Assembly: GCF_011303755.1 (NCBI RefSeq)
Contig: NZ_CP049885.1
Location: forward strand, 460,001-524,000
Length of the DNA stretch: 64,000 bases
Direction: 5' to 3'
Source: Acidovorax sp. HDW3
GTDB lineage: Bacteria; Pseudomonadota; Gammaproteobacteria; Burkholderiales; Burkholderiaceae_C
A program made the position numbers and the translations under genes. Position 1 is the first letter of the stretch, and each line of letters starts with the position of its first letter. Under the pieces are notes generated by a model. That model worked only from the letters and a program-made list of their open reading frames with translations, made no database searches and was not told the DNA's origin. Shown one piece after another: positions 27,186 through 35,390 of this stretch.

Positions 27186-29527
27186 AGCGTTGTGCTTCCA
27201 GCGGGCTCAAGCTCGTCCTGCAGCCAGGCGAGGGCGTCAGCGATGTACTTCGGGCAGGTCACGTCCTCACCGGCAGCTACGCGCTCGAAGATGCTGGCCG
27301 CGAAATCGCCCTTGCTGAACGAATCGCGCATCAAATCGTGAAGGTCGCTCAGCAGGTCGACCGTCGTGGCAGCGCCCGCAACAGCCTCCGCCGCATCGGC
27401 CAGTGCGCCGGTTGGTGGTTTGACCTTCTTGCCATCGTCATCGGCCTTTTGTTGGCCGCTGGCTTTGGCAGCCTCGGCTTCTTCAACCAACTTGTTCAGC
27501 CCCTTGAACCACTCGATGTTGGTCAGGATCAGCGAGTCCTCGAAGGTCGTCGGCCATTGGCCGCCCGCCTCGGCAACCGGCAGCTGCCACGCGAACCGCA
27601 CCTTGCAGCCCGGGGTACCAGTCCAGATGAGTTGGGCAGGAGTTGGCGCCTTATAGTCGTCCACGTTGTGCAATTGGGGATGCCATTCGCGCAGAGTGGC
27701 ATTGCCGCACCTGAGGCCAGCCTGACCGGTGTTTGCCGTGGCCATCCAGCGCATCTTGCCTTTGGGGCCGGCCTTCTTCTCGGTCGGATCGAGGTCGGTG
27801 ATGACGACGGTGGGAATCCGGAGCTTTTCGACCAGGGGCCTCAGCCTGTGGGCGTGGCTGCCGCCGATGTCTAGAAAGGAAACGTAGCGGCTGTTTAACT
27901 TCTCGTACTTCAGCTCCATGAAGAGCGGCACGAGCATACGCTCTGCGACGCCTTCCACGAGCAGGGCGGCGTTGGCGAACAGCAGATCGGTGTGTTGCAC
28001 GCGGAAGTAGCGTTCCGCGAATTGGCGAGTCTCTTCGTCGTCGCCGAACACCTCGCCCAGGTCGACGACCTCGGTGCTCGGCGTCGGATGGGCCGTCGAG
28101 GGTGGGATTCGCCGGACGTACCGCAGCCGGTCGAAGTCCTCGGCGTGCGCGAGGTGGCTTGAATGCGTGCTTATCAGCAACTGACTTCGCAGCGCGCTGG
28201 CATCCTTGCCGGCCGGGCTGATGAGCTTGTGCGCTTTGTCCGGAAAGATGCGCTGCACCTGAACGTGCAGGTGCGCCTCGGGCTCCTCGATCATGACGAG
28301 GTGGACCGGCGGCGGTGAGCCCTTCTCGGGGTTCATGCGCGCGGTCTTGAACGACACTAGCTGGTAGCTCAGCGACTGGAGGTTTTGGTAGCCCAGGCCG
28401 ATCGAGAACTCCGGTAGCATGTCTTCGCCGGTCCCACCCTTCATGCTGTACTGAACGGCGGTGCTGTGGTCTAGCAGATCGGCAGTGTGAATGCGCGTCC
28501 TGAACCGAATTTCCTGGGGGTCATGAAGGCCGGGATAGCCGAGCAGCTTCACCTCGGCCACCGATGATGCCAAAGCATCATGGATCTTCTGGTCCAGGTC
28601 CTTCTGCGCATTGGCGACCGCCTGGATGAGGTCGGCCCGTTGCCCGTGCCCAGTCACGGCAACGTTGAGATGCTGGCGCGCGAACTTCAGAAGCTGGTTC
28701 GAAAACAGGCCGACGGGATGAGACGACGACATGGACTTCGAGTCGGCCTCTTCCGAACCGAGGCCCCGCTGGGCGGCCACGAAGTCGACACGGATCAGCT
28801 TGGCCAGGTGCTTGCGGTCGCCTGGCTGCGCGCCAGCCGCCAGGCTCTGGGTTTGGTAGGTCTTGATCCCCTGTATGGGATTGTTGGCGGCATCGAGGCT
28901 GTACGGCTTGACCTGTCCAAGCTTCTTGGGCTCGCGCAGCCAGTAGTCCAGCAGGTCGATCGGCCAAGCCAGCGACTCGCTGCTCATGCCCTTCACGGGT
29001 CGGCGCGCCAGGTTGTACGCCCAGGCCAGCTCTTTGAGCGATGCAACATCGCTGGCTGGCTCCAGGCGCAAGCGAACGCCAACGGCGCCACCTTTCCAGA
29101 TCAGCTTGGACAAGAAAGGTTGGACGTAGTGAAACATCCCAGCTTCGGCATCGAACCACAGATCCAGCGTGGGCATTGCCGCCAGCAGCATAGCGAGCTG
29201 GCCATCCCAGTCGTCGTCATCTTTAGGCGTCGCGGTCGACGGATCCTCCGCCAATGCCTCCCATTTGGCACCCAGCGCACGCAACGCGGGCCACTCCGAC
29301 AAGCTGATGTCGAACGCTCCGAAGGGCGAAGATTCAGCCAAAAAATGCCTCAGCGCAGTGAGGATAGCGGTCTTACCGCTGTTGTTGGCGCCCACAAGAA
29401 TCGTCGTCTGCGGGTCCAGGTCCAACTGGACCTTGCCAAGGCGTCGGAACTTGCATAGCTCGACGTACCGCAGAGTGATGCTTCCCGCCGGAACTGCTGC
29501 CGCTGGTGGTGCCGTTGGCGTGGTCAT
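27182..29527 (-). CDS. OLD-family ATPase/TOPRIM nuclease, GajA-like
   Basis: A 781-residue protein. The N-terminal ABC ATPase has Walker A GANNSGKT (~46-53) and the Walker B region LVMIEEPEAHLH; STHSSHLAH follows. The C-terminal TOPRIM domain has LLVEGVAERMLVPLF (metal-binding Glu) and ITDLDP (DxD). In GajA this domain nicks DNA when nucleotide pools fall. It is longer than typical GajA (~580). The ATG at 29525-29527 is chosen over one 21 codons upstream because the ATPase begins shortly after. First gene of the two-gene defence operon. Confidence 0.87.
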   Translation of the reverse strand: MTTPTAPPAAAVPAGSITLRYVELCKFRRLGKVQLDLDPQTTILVGANNSGKTAILTALRHFLAESSPFGAFDISLSEWPALRALGAKWEALAEDPSTATPKDDDDWDGQLAMLLAAMPTLDLWFDAEAGMFHYVQPFLSKLIWKGGAVGVRLRLEPASDVASLKELAWAYNLARRPVKGMSSESLAWPIDLLDYWLREPKKLGQVKPYSLDAANNPIQGIKTYQTQSLAAGAQPGDRKHLAKLIRVDFVAAQRGLGSEEADSKSMSSSHPVGLFSNQLLKFARQHLNVAVTGHGQRADLIQAVANAQKDLDQKIHDALASSVAEVKLLGYPGLHDPQEIRFRTRIHTADLLDHSTAVQYSMKGGTGEDMLPEFSIGLGYQNLQSLSYQLVSFKTARMNPEKGSPPPVHLVMIEEPEAHLHVQVQRIFPDKAHKLISPAGKDASALRSQLLISTHSSHLAHAEDFDRLRYVRRIPPSTAHPTPSTEVVDLGEVFGDDEETRQFAERYFRVQHTDLLFANAALLVEGVAERMLVPLFMELKYEKLNSRYVSFLDIGGSHAHRLRPLVEKLRIPTVVITDLDPTEKKAGPKGKMRWMATANTGQAGLRCGNATLREWHPQLHNVDDYKAPTPAQLIWTGTPGCKVRFAWQLPVAEAGGQWPTTFEDSLILTNIEWFKGLNKLVEEAEAAKASGQQKADDDGKKVKPPTGALADAAEAVAGAATTVDLLSDLHDLMRDSFSKGDFAASIFERVAAGEDVTCPKYIADALAWLQDELEPAGSTTL

Positions 29528-29978
29528 GACTATGAGTCTCCCATATTGAGTGGCCGCGATTTCCGCGACATTGATACAAGAGGCTGCCATGCCGGCCGGT
29601 TGCGTCCGCGCGTGCTATGCCGAGCCCCTCCCTTTGTCTTGATTAGACTTCAAGCAGCGGCTGCTGTCGCGAACGCGGCGGAAATCGGGGAGGGGTTAAC
29701 GCATCACTTGGGATGCGTGTCTGCAACAAGTCGAGCAACACCCAAGCTCGTGGAAGTACGGATCGCCGCAGCGGTAGTCGGTAGGTCTGTTCATCGAAGA
29801 TCATACGCATGGCTACCATGCGTGCAGCCAACTAGCGATAACACGCACTTGTCGATAGTCAGCCACCGTTGAAAAGCCGCGCCATGCGCTGCGCAGGAGC
29901 CGGAACTGACGCGGTCAATCCGCTGCACCAACATGCCGTAGTGCAGCGCAAGAACGGCCTGATCGCCTCTGCGATGGA
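29528..29978. other. Gap upstream of the OLD/UvrD operon
   Basis: A 451-bp region with no convincing gene on either strand. It must contain the promoter of the OLD/UvrD operon. No RNA gene was recognised. Confidence 0.45.
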
Positions 29979-30380
29979 TCAGGCCGTAGCAATCGGCGCG
30001 TTGATCGAGATCGTGCTGGCGACCGGCATCACGATCTTCTTGCGTCCGTGCCCTTCATTTGTGACCACTTCCACCTTGACCAGGCCCAACTGGCTCAGCT
30101 TGGCCACGTCGCGCGAGACGGCGCTTTGGTCACGGTGGGCTGCAGTCGCCAAGTCCGCAATGGATCGGCGACCCTTGCTGGCCAGGCGCAACAACTCGAA
30201 CCGTTTGGGGGTGAGCTGGCTCAGGAAGTCCTCGAACTCGAAGCTGGTGAAGGTCTTGGCATAGGGCAGCACTTCCGCACTCTCGTCCAGAGCACGGGCA
30301 ACGGCACGGCTCTTGCGGGCATGCTCCTGCAGTACGGGACTCTTGGCGAAGTCCGCCAGCGTGATCTTTGGCTTCGTCAT
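29979..30380 (-). CDS. MarR-like winged-helix protein (HVO_A0114/TumA-type antitoxin candidate)
   Basis: A 133-residue DNA-binding protein: FEDFLSQLTPKRFELLRLASKGRRSIADLATAAHRDQSAVSRDVAKLSQLGLVKVEVVTNEGHGRKKIVMPV is a winged helix with recognition helix at DQSAVSRDVAKL and a wing. Proteins of this type are commonly antitoxins of DUF6516/TumE toxins. The start ATG at 30378-30380 follows GGAGAAAA. The frame continues upstream for 27 codons that resemble a toxin tail (next feature). Confidence 0.75.
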   Translation of the reverse strand: MTKPKITLADFAKSPVLQEHARKSRAVARALDESAEVLPYAKTFTSFEFEDFLSQLTPKRFELLRLASKGRRSIADLATAAHRDQSAVSRDVAKLSQLGLVKVEVVTNEGHGRKKIVMPVASTISINAPIATA

Positions 30381-30461
30381 ATTTTTTCTCCATTCACGAA
30401 CTTGATAGCGATGGTCTGCCTTTGTGACACAAAGGGTGCGCGTCGTACTCCCACACCACAA
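30381..30461 (-). pseudogene. Possible remnant of a TumE-like toxin tail
   Basis: The open frame upstream of the HTH gene encodes ADHRYQVREWRKN immediately before its start, similar in shape to the C-terminal ADF..DVR.WR.EN tail of DUF6516 toxins. No full toxin gene is present: the AbrB gene stop lies at 30468. I infer deletion of a toxin body leaving tail and antitoxin. The match is short, so this is weak. Confidence 0.3.
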
Positions 30462-30467
30462 TCCTGG

Positions 30468-30707
30468 TCACCAACCCTGCGCCACCTCTTCGTCGGTGAT
30501 CGGTTTGGACGCTGCGGGCACCCCATCGCCCACCAGGGGTTTGTACACCGCAGGGATGTCCCGTGCGCGGACGATGCGCACGAGGATTTCGCCGGAGTCC
30601 AACAGGCGCACGTAGGCTTGGTCGTGCGCCTGCAGCCCAGCACGTTCCGCCACGTACTTGGGAATCCGAATTCCGAGACTGTGCCCCCAACGTGAAATCT
30701 TCGCCAT
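30468..30707 (-). CDS. AbrB/MazE-family antitoxin-like protein
   Basis: A 79-residue SpoVT/AbrB swapped-hairpin protein: MAKISRWGHSLGIRIPKYVAERAGLQAHDQAYVRLLDSGEILVRI is the classic MazE-type N-terminus. The start at 30705-30707 follows GGAGGAACC. Its stop overlaps a possible GTG of a 25-codon ORF (VTRIVVWEYDAHPLCHKGRP), too short to be a toxin. So it is an orphan antitoxin, or its toxin has been lost. Confidence 0.75.
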   Translation of the reverse strand: MAKISRWGHSLGIRIPKYVAERAGLQAHDQAYVRLLDSGEILVRIVRARDIPAVYKPLVGDGVPAASKPITDEEVAQGW

Positions 30708-30774
30708 TGCGGGTTCCTCCATTGATAGTCAATGGCGACAAATTGCCATGCGCTGGGGCACGGTGGCGCGGCAG

Positions 30775-31989
30775 TCAGTACGCCAGCTTGTTCAGCTCGG
30801 GGTCGTTCATGATGGCGTCAAGGCTGTCATGCGGGATCATGGTGGGGGCGGCGGGGGACTGCAATGTCGCAGCGGATTTGGCCGCGGCAGCTTCCTCCAT
30901 CGCACGGCCCGGTGCCCAGTAGCGTCTCGGGTTTTCGTAGGCCCAGTTGGGGATCGGCACGATGTTGCCGGGCACCAGCAGTTCGCGCAGGTCAACGGGG
31001 GGCAGGGCGTCGGGGCGGCGATGGCCGCGCACGTTCATCTGCGTCTTTTCCTTGATGTCCGTGGCGTATTTCCACACCGTGGTGCGCGAGTAGTACTGCT
31101 CCAGATCGATGCCGTTGAGCCAGAGCAGGTAGGCGCGGCGTTCGGCGGGCGAGAGGGCGCGCTGCTCGTCCTCGGTCAGCAAGGGCTGGATGGCGCTGGC
31201 GATCTGGTACTCGGCCAGGAGCTTGAAGAAGATGGCGTTCACGTCCACATCCTTCCAGCGCATCACATAGTCCAGCTTGTGGCGCTTGAGCCATTGGGAA
31301 TAGAGCTTGAATTCAACGCGCAGCGAACGGCGTGAGGCGCCGAGGATGCGTGTTTGCAGCGGGCCAGGGCGCGGCCACTCCTTCTCCAGCATCACATGTT
31401 TGGCGTAGACGGTGCCCACGTGGTACTGAGAGCGTCCACGCGGGGTGAAGCCGATAGAGATGCACGTCTCCTCGTCGCGATGCTTGCCCTGGCGGTGGTT
31501 CTCGTCAATGGCGTCGATGCATTCTTGCTGCACGCCCTCGGGGCACCAGAAGTTGGCGCACAGATGAACGCAGGTCACGCCGACTTGGCCGGTGGCCCAG
31601 CACTGGCGATCATCACTGCTTACCTCCTGCTTGATGACACTGCGCGTCTGGCGGTCGAACAGGGCGTAGGTGTAGTCGGCCAAGTCGGCGTGGCCGAAGA
31701 AGTTGTGGCCCTGGAGGATCTTCGGCGGGCATGCGTCGAACTCCAGCATGTACGCCCGGCCACTGGGCTGCACGCTTTTCGAGCGGATGTAGATTTCTTC
31801 AGGGTTGCGCCGGGTATTCGGCTTGACCGCGCTGGCCCCGATGGGGATCACGGTGTTCGAGTCCAACTCCTTGTAGAGCAGTTCTCCGAGGGGGTCGTGG
31901 TCGAGTGGCCCGTTGACGTGAATCCGGTCGATGTGCACGGTCCTGACAAGGGGCCATGGGGTGGTGGGGAGTGGAAGGGCGGTACTCAT
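30775..31989 (-). CDS. Phage/plasmid replication initiator, II/X family
   Basis: A 404-residue protein with the II/X signature PPKILQGHNFFGH (compare NP.KFLQGHN.FG of filamentous phage gpII/gpX relatives), followed by YHVGTVYAKHVMLEKEWPRP and RSLRVEFKLYSQWLKRHKLD. This family nicks double-strand origins to start rolling-circle replication. No phage coat or morphogenesis gene is present in the element, so it probably supports element replication after excision. The region upstream has paired palindromes that could be its operator or origin. Confidence 0.75.
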   Translation of the reverse strand: MSTALPLPTTPWPLVRTVHIDRIHVNGPLDHDPLGELLYKELDSNTVIPIGASAVKPNTRRNPEEIYIRSKSVQPSGRAYMLEFDACPPKILQGHNFFGHADLADYTYALFDRQTRSVIKQEVSSDDRQCWATGQVGVTCVHLCANFWCPEGVQQECIDAIDENHRQGKHRDEETCISIGFTPRGRSQYHVGTVYAKHVMLEKEWPRPGPLQTRILGASRRSLRVEFKLYSQWLKRHKLDYVMRWKDVDVNAIFFKLLAEYQIASAIQPLLTEDEQRALSPAERRAYLLWLNGIDLEQYYSRTTVWKYATDIKEKTQMNVRGHRRPDALPPVDLRELLVPGNIVPIPNWAYENPRRYWAPGRAMEEAAAAKSAATLQSPAAPTMIPHDSLDAIMNDPELNKLAY

Positions 31990-32188
31990 GGTGATGGTGC
32001 TCCAGATGGTTGGTTGGTGGTTCGTTCAAATTGCGAACGAAAGTGAGTTGCTATAGCTGTTGGCGTTTACAGAGCACTCACCCGGCCACCATCTGGCACC
32101 GATGCGCCGCCATGCACCCCCGCAAGGCGCTGGGTGCGCCAAGGGCACTGCGGCAGGTCAGTCGCGGCTATCTTTCGACGCCCGAACT

Positions 32189-32273
32189 TGCAGAATTGCG
32201 TGCATGCACGTCTGCAATGGAGCCCTCGGCTTGGCCGCTCCTTGGATGCATTGCAAAAATGCGTGCATGCACG
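32189..32273. repeat. Paired CGTGCATGCACG palindromes upstream of the replication initiator
   Basis: GCGTGCATGCACG occurs at 32198-32210 and 32261-32273, 63 bp apart (six helical turns). The 12-bp core is a perfect palindrome. The first copy is also bracketed by TTGCAGA (32189-32195) and TCTGCAA (32210-32216 region). They lie in the 299-bp gap between the ATPase gene and the replication initiator, 200-285 bp upstream of the latter. Operator or replication-origin function is inferred. Confidence 0.6.
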
Positions 32274-32288
32274 AGGTGCGAGACGCCG

Positions 32289-33530
32289 TTAGTCGCGCAA
32301 GGAGATGGGCGGAACGCCCTTTTTGCGCAGAAACGGCAAGGGGGCGATGCCTACTCCGCGGGCGCGGTCGTAGCGGCGGTGGCGAGGCGCCTTGCGCGGC
32401 CCGGCGGGCGTTTCGGCGGGCACGCCGTCTTCATCACCCTCGAAGCGGTGCACGGGAGTTTGACCGACACCGCGGCCCCGGGCGGTGCCGTGCGGTTGCG
32501 GCGCAACGGGCTGCACTGCCTTGGCATCGGTGCCCCATTCATCGGTCAGCTCTTCGGACTGTGCGGGCATCGCGCCCTGCGCCTTCAGCGCAGCCACGTC
32601 GCGCGAGATGGTGGCCGCGTTGACCTCCAAATGCTTGGCGATGCGGTTTTGTCTCCACTTGAGCCCCAGCAGCCGGGCCACCTCAATCTGGCGCTGCACC
32701 ATTTCCACCTGCTTGGCCGTTTGTTCGTCGTTCGGGCTGCGGTATTCCAGGCCGTAGTTCATGTCGCATTCCGATTCGGTGAACCAGAATTGCAGCGTCG
32801 CGGGCACTTGGTCTTCCGGCGTCGTCTTGGTGCGGTGCAGATGGAAGCCACCGCCCATGGCGTACGGCGCAGCGTGGTCGTGCGAGAGGCGGATGAGGTT
32901 GGCCTTGTGCGTGACCAGTTGGGCGCCGAGGCTGATGCGCTGCGACGCATGTTCGACAAGCACCACGGTAATGCCCTTCTTGTTCAGATTGCGCAGGAAG
33001 GGGCGCAGCCGTTGCACCGATTCGGCAGCGGTGTGCGCGGGGCTGAGCCAGGCTTCGAGGTCGGACACGATGAGCGTCTTGATGCCATCCAAGGCTGCAC
33101 GCAGCGCGCCTTGCCCCTCCGGCGTGTCGAGATAGGCGATGTCCCCGCCGTCTTCGTCGCTGTGGTACAGGCGAAGGAACTCGTCGCGGTCGTTGCCGCT
33201 GGGGGGAAGAGGGGCGGCGCGGCTGGTGGCGTGCAGCGTGCGGAGAAAGTCCGGGCATTCCACTTCCGCCGTGCTCAACAGCAGGACGGATGAGGCGCCG
33301 CTCGAAGCGAACGGCCCGAAGTCCCGCCCGCGCACGATGTGCAGGGCAAGCAGATCGGTGAACGGCAGCGTGCGCATGTCCGGCTCTGCGAGAAAGCAGC
33401 ATGTGCTTTTTGCAGGGATGAGATGCCGCAGCACATGCGCGCGTGGCGTGATCTGCCATTGCTGGGCGTCTTTCCAGCTATGGGTCTTGAGTTGAACAAA
33501 GCGGTTCCATTCGTCGCGGGGCGAGGTCAT
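32289..33530 (-). CDS. RepA-like AAA ATPase-fold protein with degraded P-loop
   Basis: A 413-residue protein with the layout of plasmid RepA/RecA-fold ATPases (HLIPAKSTCCFLAEPDMRTLPFTDLLALHIVRGRDFG, then IKTLIVSDLEAWL and GITVVLVEHASQRI). In relatives the first stretch reads GEPGSGKS; here it is AEPDMRTL, with neither Gly-Lys nor Ser/Thr in place, so ATP binding is doubtful. A C-terminal helix-turn-helix follows (GLKWRQNRIAKHLEVNAATISRDVAAL). The tail is basic and Pro-rich. The ATG at 33528-33530 is used; the frame is open upstream. It precedes the replication initiator on the same strand. Confidence 0.65.
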   Translation of the reverse strand: MTSPRDEWNRFVQLKTHSWKDAQQWQITPRAHVLRHLIPAKSTCCFLAEPDMRTLPFTDLLALHIVRGRDFGPFASSGASSVLLLSTAEVECPDFLRTLHATSRAAPLPPSGNDRDEFLRLYHSDEDGGDIAYLDTPEGQGALRAALDGIKTLIVSDLEAWLSPAHTAAESVQRLRPFLRNLNKKGITVVLVEHASQRISLGAQLVTHKANLIRLSHDHAAPYAMGGGFHLHRTKTTPEDQVPATLQFWFTESECDMNYGLEYRSPNDEQTAKQVEMVQRQIEVARLLGLKWRQNRIAKHLEVNAATISRDVAALKAQGAMPAQSEELTDEWGTDAKAVQPVAPQPHGTARGRGVGQTPVHRFEGDEDGVPAETPAGPRKAPRHRRYDRARGVGIAPLPFLRKKGVPPISLRD

Positions 33531-33825
33531 AGCGGTTTCCTTTCCGGCTCCATCGAGCCGAGGAGGCTGGGCGGAAAGGGGCGCACGAATGGGAGCTTCC
33601 AACCACTGCACGCACCCATTCGCCGCCCAAGCCTTTGGGTGGTTGAAATGAGAGCGGGGAGCCTTGCGGTGTTGCCGCGCAGCATCCCGGTTTAGGGGTT
33701 GGAAGTTGGAAGCACGAGGAGCAGCGGCCAGGGAGGCCACGGCACTTCGTGAAGGCGGCAAGGTGGAAGCCTTGTTGCGCTGGCGTTGATTCTAGCGAAA
33801 TGGCGCTGCCAGCAGCAGCACCGCG

Positions 33826-35175
33826 TTACACGCCCTTGGCGTTGCGCATGGCGTTCGTGGCTTCTTCCATTGCATCGCGCACCGGCCCCAGCATGAGCCG
33901 CGCATAGATTTGCGTGGCCTGTGGGCTCTTGTGGTTCAGCGCCTTGCCGATGATGGGCAGGCTGGTGCCGCCAGAGGCCAGCCAAGAACCCAGCGTCCGA
34001 CGCAGGTCGTGCATATGCAAATCCCGCATCTCGTAGTGCTCGACAAACAGACCGTGCGAACGCGCCAATGCACTGAACCGCTCGATGGTCTGGTGCGGGA
34101 AGTTGGTGGCCTCCTCTACCGCCGTGAGGTAGTCGAACTCGATGGCCTTGGCTCGTGCCGCGATGGCATCGACGAGCCCCAGCGCCGTGCCACGCGCCAG
34201 CACCCGATCCCAGGCGCGCTGGGGATCCACGATATGGCCGTTTGCGCCGGGGCCTGGGAAGACATAGGGCGTGTCGAGGCCTTGCACCGCCTGCTGGCGC
34301 CGTTGCAGCACCTCGATGGCCGCTTGCGGCAGTGGGATTGTTTGCGCGGTGCCGTTCTTGGTGCGGGCGATGCGCCACTCCTTGCGCTCCATATGCACGT
34401 CGGCCCACTGCATCGTCAGCACATTGCTGCGGCGTGCGCCGGTGAAAAGAGCCGTGAGCAGGAAGTCGCGCACAGTCTCGTTTTCCTCGTTCTCCAGCGC
34501 GTAGAGCAGCCGAGGCATTTCGTCGGGCTGCACGAAGCGTTCGCGGGCGCGCTCGGGAAACTTCTCGATGCCACGGCATGGGTTCACCCCCTCGAAGTAG
34601 CTCCACTGAATCGCCTTGCTGAACATCGAGCTGACGAGCGCCAGCACGCGGTTGGCTGTGGTGGGAATGGCGCGCATGCGGGCGTGGTGCGCCGTGAGCT
34701 TGGCTCGCGTGACCTCCGACAGCGGCAGCTTGGCGAGGTTGGGTCCGTGGACGGAGGTGTTGACGTGGCGGCGGAAGTGCTCGATGTCCTCCAGGTGCGT
34801 GACCTTGCGCAGCGAGGAGTGCTGCTCGTAGTACTTCTCGAACAACTCGGCCAGCGTCATCTCATTGCGCTTGGCACGGCCCGTGTCCGCAGGGTTGGCG
34901 TCTTGGGCGATCTGCGCGTTGAGAACGGCGGTGGATTTGCGCGCCTGCTCGATAGAGAGGTCGGGGTAGGGGCCAATCTTGATGCGTTCCGGCCGCCCTT
35001 TGATCTTGCGGTAGAGCAGGAAGCTCTTGCGCCCTGTGGTGCCCACGCTCAGGGCAAGCCCCTTGGCCTTGGTGTCGTAGTAGTAGGCCACGCCGGTGGA
35101 GGGCGTGGGCAGCCGGTTGATCGTGCTTTTGGTGAAGTCGAACCGGTTGGTGGTGCTGGTTGTGTCTGAAGGCAT
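33826..35175 (-). CDS. Tyrosine-type site-specific integrase of the element
   Basis: A 449-residue phage-type integrase. It has an N-terminal DUF4102-like arm-binding domain (YYDTKAKGLALSVGTTGRKSFLLYRKIKGRPERIKIGPYPDLSIEQAR), a core-binding domain, and catalytic motifs: Arg in FTGARRSNVLTM, HDLRRTLGSWLASGG (H-x-x-R), second His in LNHKSPQATQ and the nucleophile Tyr in IYARLM. It lies 206 bp from the right junction, typical for an integrase that inserts the element in a tRNA gene. Substrate: the CTCATAATC core in the anticodon loop (inferred). An inverted repeat TTTTGACCA/TGGTCAAAA lies just upstream of its start. Confidence 0.93.
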   Translation of the reverse strand: MPSDTTSTTNRFDFTKSTINRLPTPSTGVAYYYDTKAKGLALSVGTTGRKSFLLYRKIKGRPERIKIGPYPDLSIEQARKSTAVLNAQIAQDANPADTGRAKRNEMTLAELFEKYYEQHSSLRKVTHLEDIEHFRRHVNTSVHGPNLAKLPLSEVTRAKLTAHHARMRAIPTTANRVLALVSSMFSKAIQWSYFEGVNPCRGIEKFPERARERFVQPDEMPRLLYALENEENETVRDFLLTALFTGARRSNVLTMQWADVHMERKEWRIARTKNGTAQTIPLPQAAIEVLQRRQQAVQGLDTPYVFPGPGANGHIVDPQRAWDRVLARGTALGLVDAIAARAKAIEFDYLTAVEEATNFPHQTIERFSALARSHGLFVEHYEMRDLHMHDLRRTLGSWLASGGTSLPIIGKALNHKSPQATQIYARLMLGPVRDAMEEATNAMRNAKGV

Positions 35176-35184
35176 GCCTGATTT

Positions 35185-35390
35185 CTTGCTACCGTGGCGC
35201 TACTTTTTGACCAATCCTTTGGTCAAAAGACCGTTCTTGCTACCACCCCCGTTAACCGAGCGTCTTTGAGCGCCGTTAACCTGAAGGGTCAGCGGAGACC
35301 CGCATGGCTGCTGGGTTTCGTTAACGTCCGTGGTTGCCGGTGGGTGGTCAACAAGCTAGCTTAACAATAGCAAAAGTGCCGCTCATAATC
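35185..35390. promoter_or_regulatory. Right-end arm sites and attR core
   Basis: CTTGCTAC at 35185-35192 and 35236-35243; GTTAAC at 35251-35256, 35275-35280 and 35320-35325; inverted repeat TTTTGACCA (35205-35213)/TGGTCAAAA (35220-35228 region). The core CTCATAATC is 35382-35390. These words match those at the left end, supporting integrase arm sites that overlap the integrase promoter. Confidence 0.6.

Larger units (their letters stand above)
13984..35390. mobile_element. Integrative element inserted in the anticodon loop of a CAT tRNA gene
   Basis: A 21,407-bp element bounded by direct repeats CTCATAATC (13975-13983, 35382-35390). Gene content marks it as mobile: tyrosine integrase beside the right end, excisionase-like HTH protein, II/X-type replication initiator, RepA-like ATPase, second recombinase, restriction-modification and OLD/UvrD defence genes, and regulators. 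Repeated GTTAAC and TTGCTAC motifs occur near both ends and are candidate integrase arm sites. No relaxase, type IV secretion or phage structural gene was recognised. It also brings an intron-bearing replacement for the tRNA gene it disrupts. Confidence 0.9.

Noticed and set aside
13984..35390. Conjugative element (ICE)
   Set aside because: No relaxase, coupling protein or type IV secretion gene was recognised; called an integrative element only.
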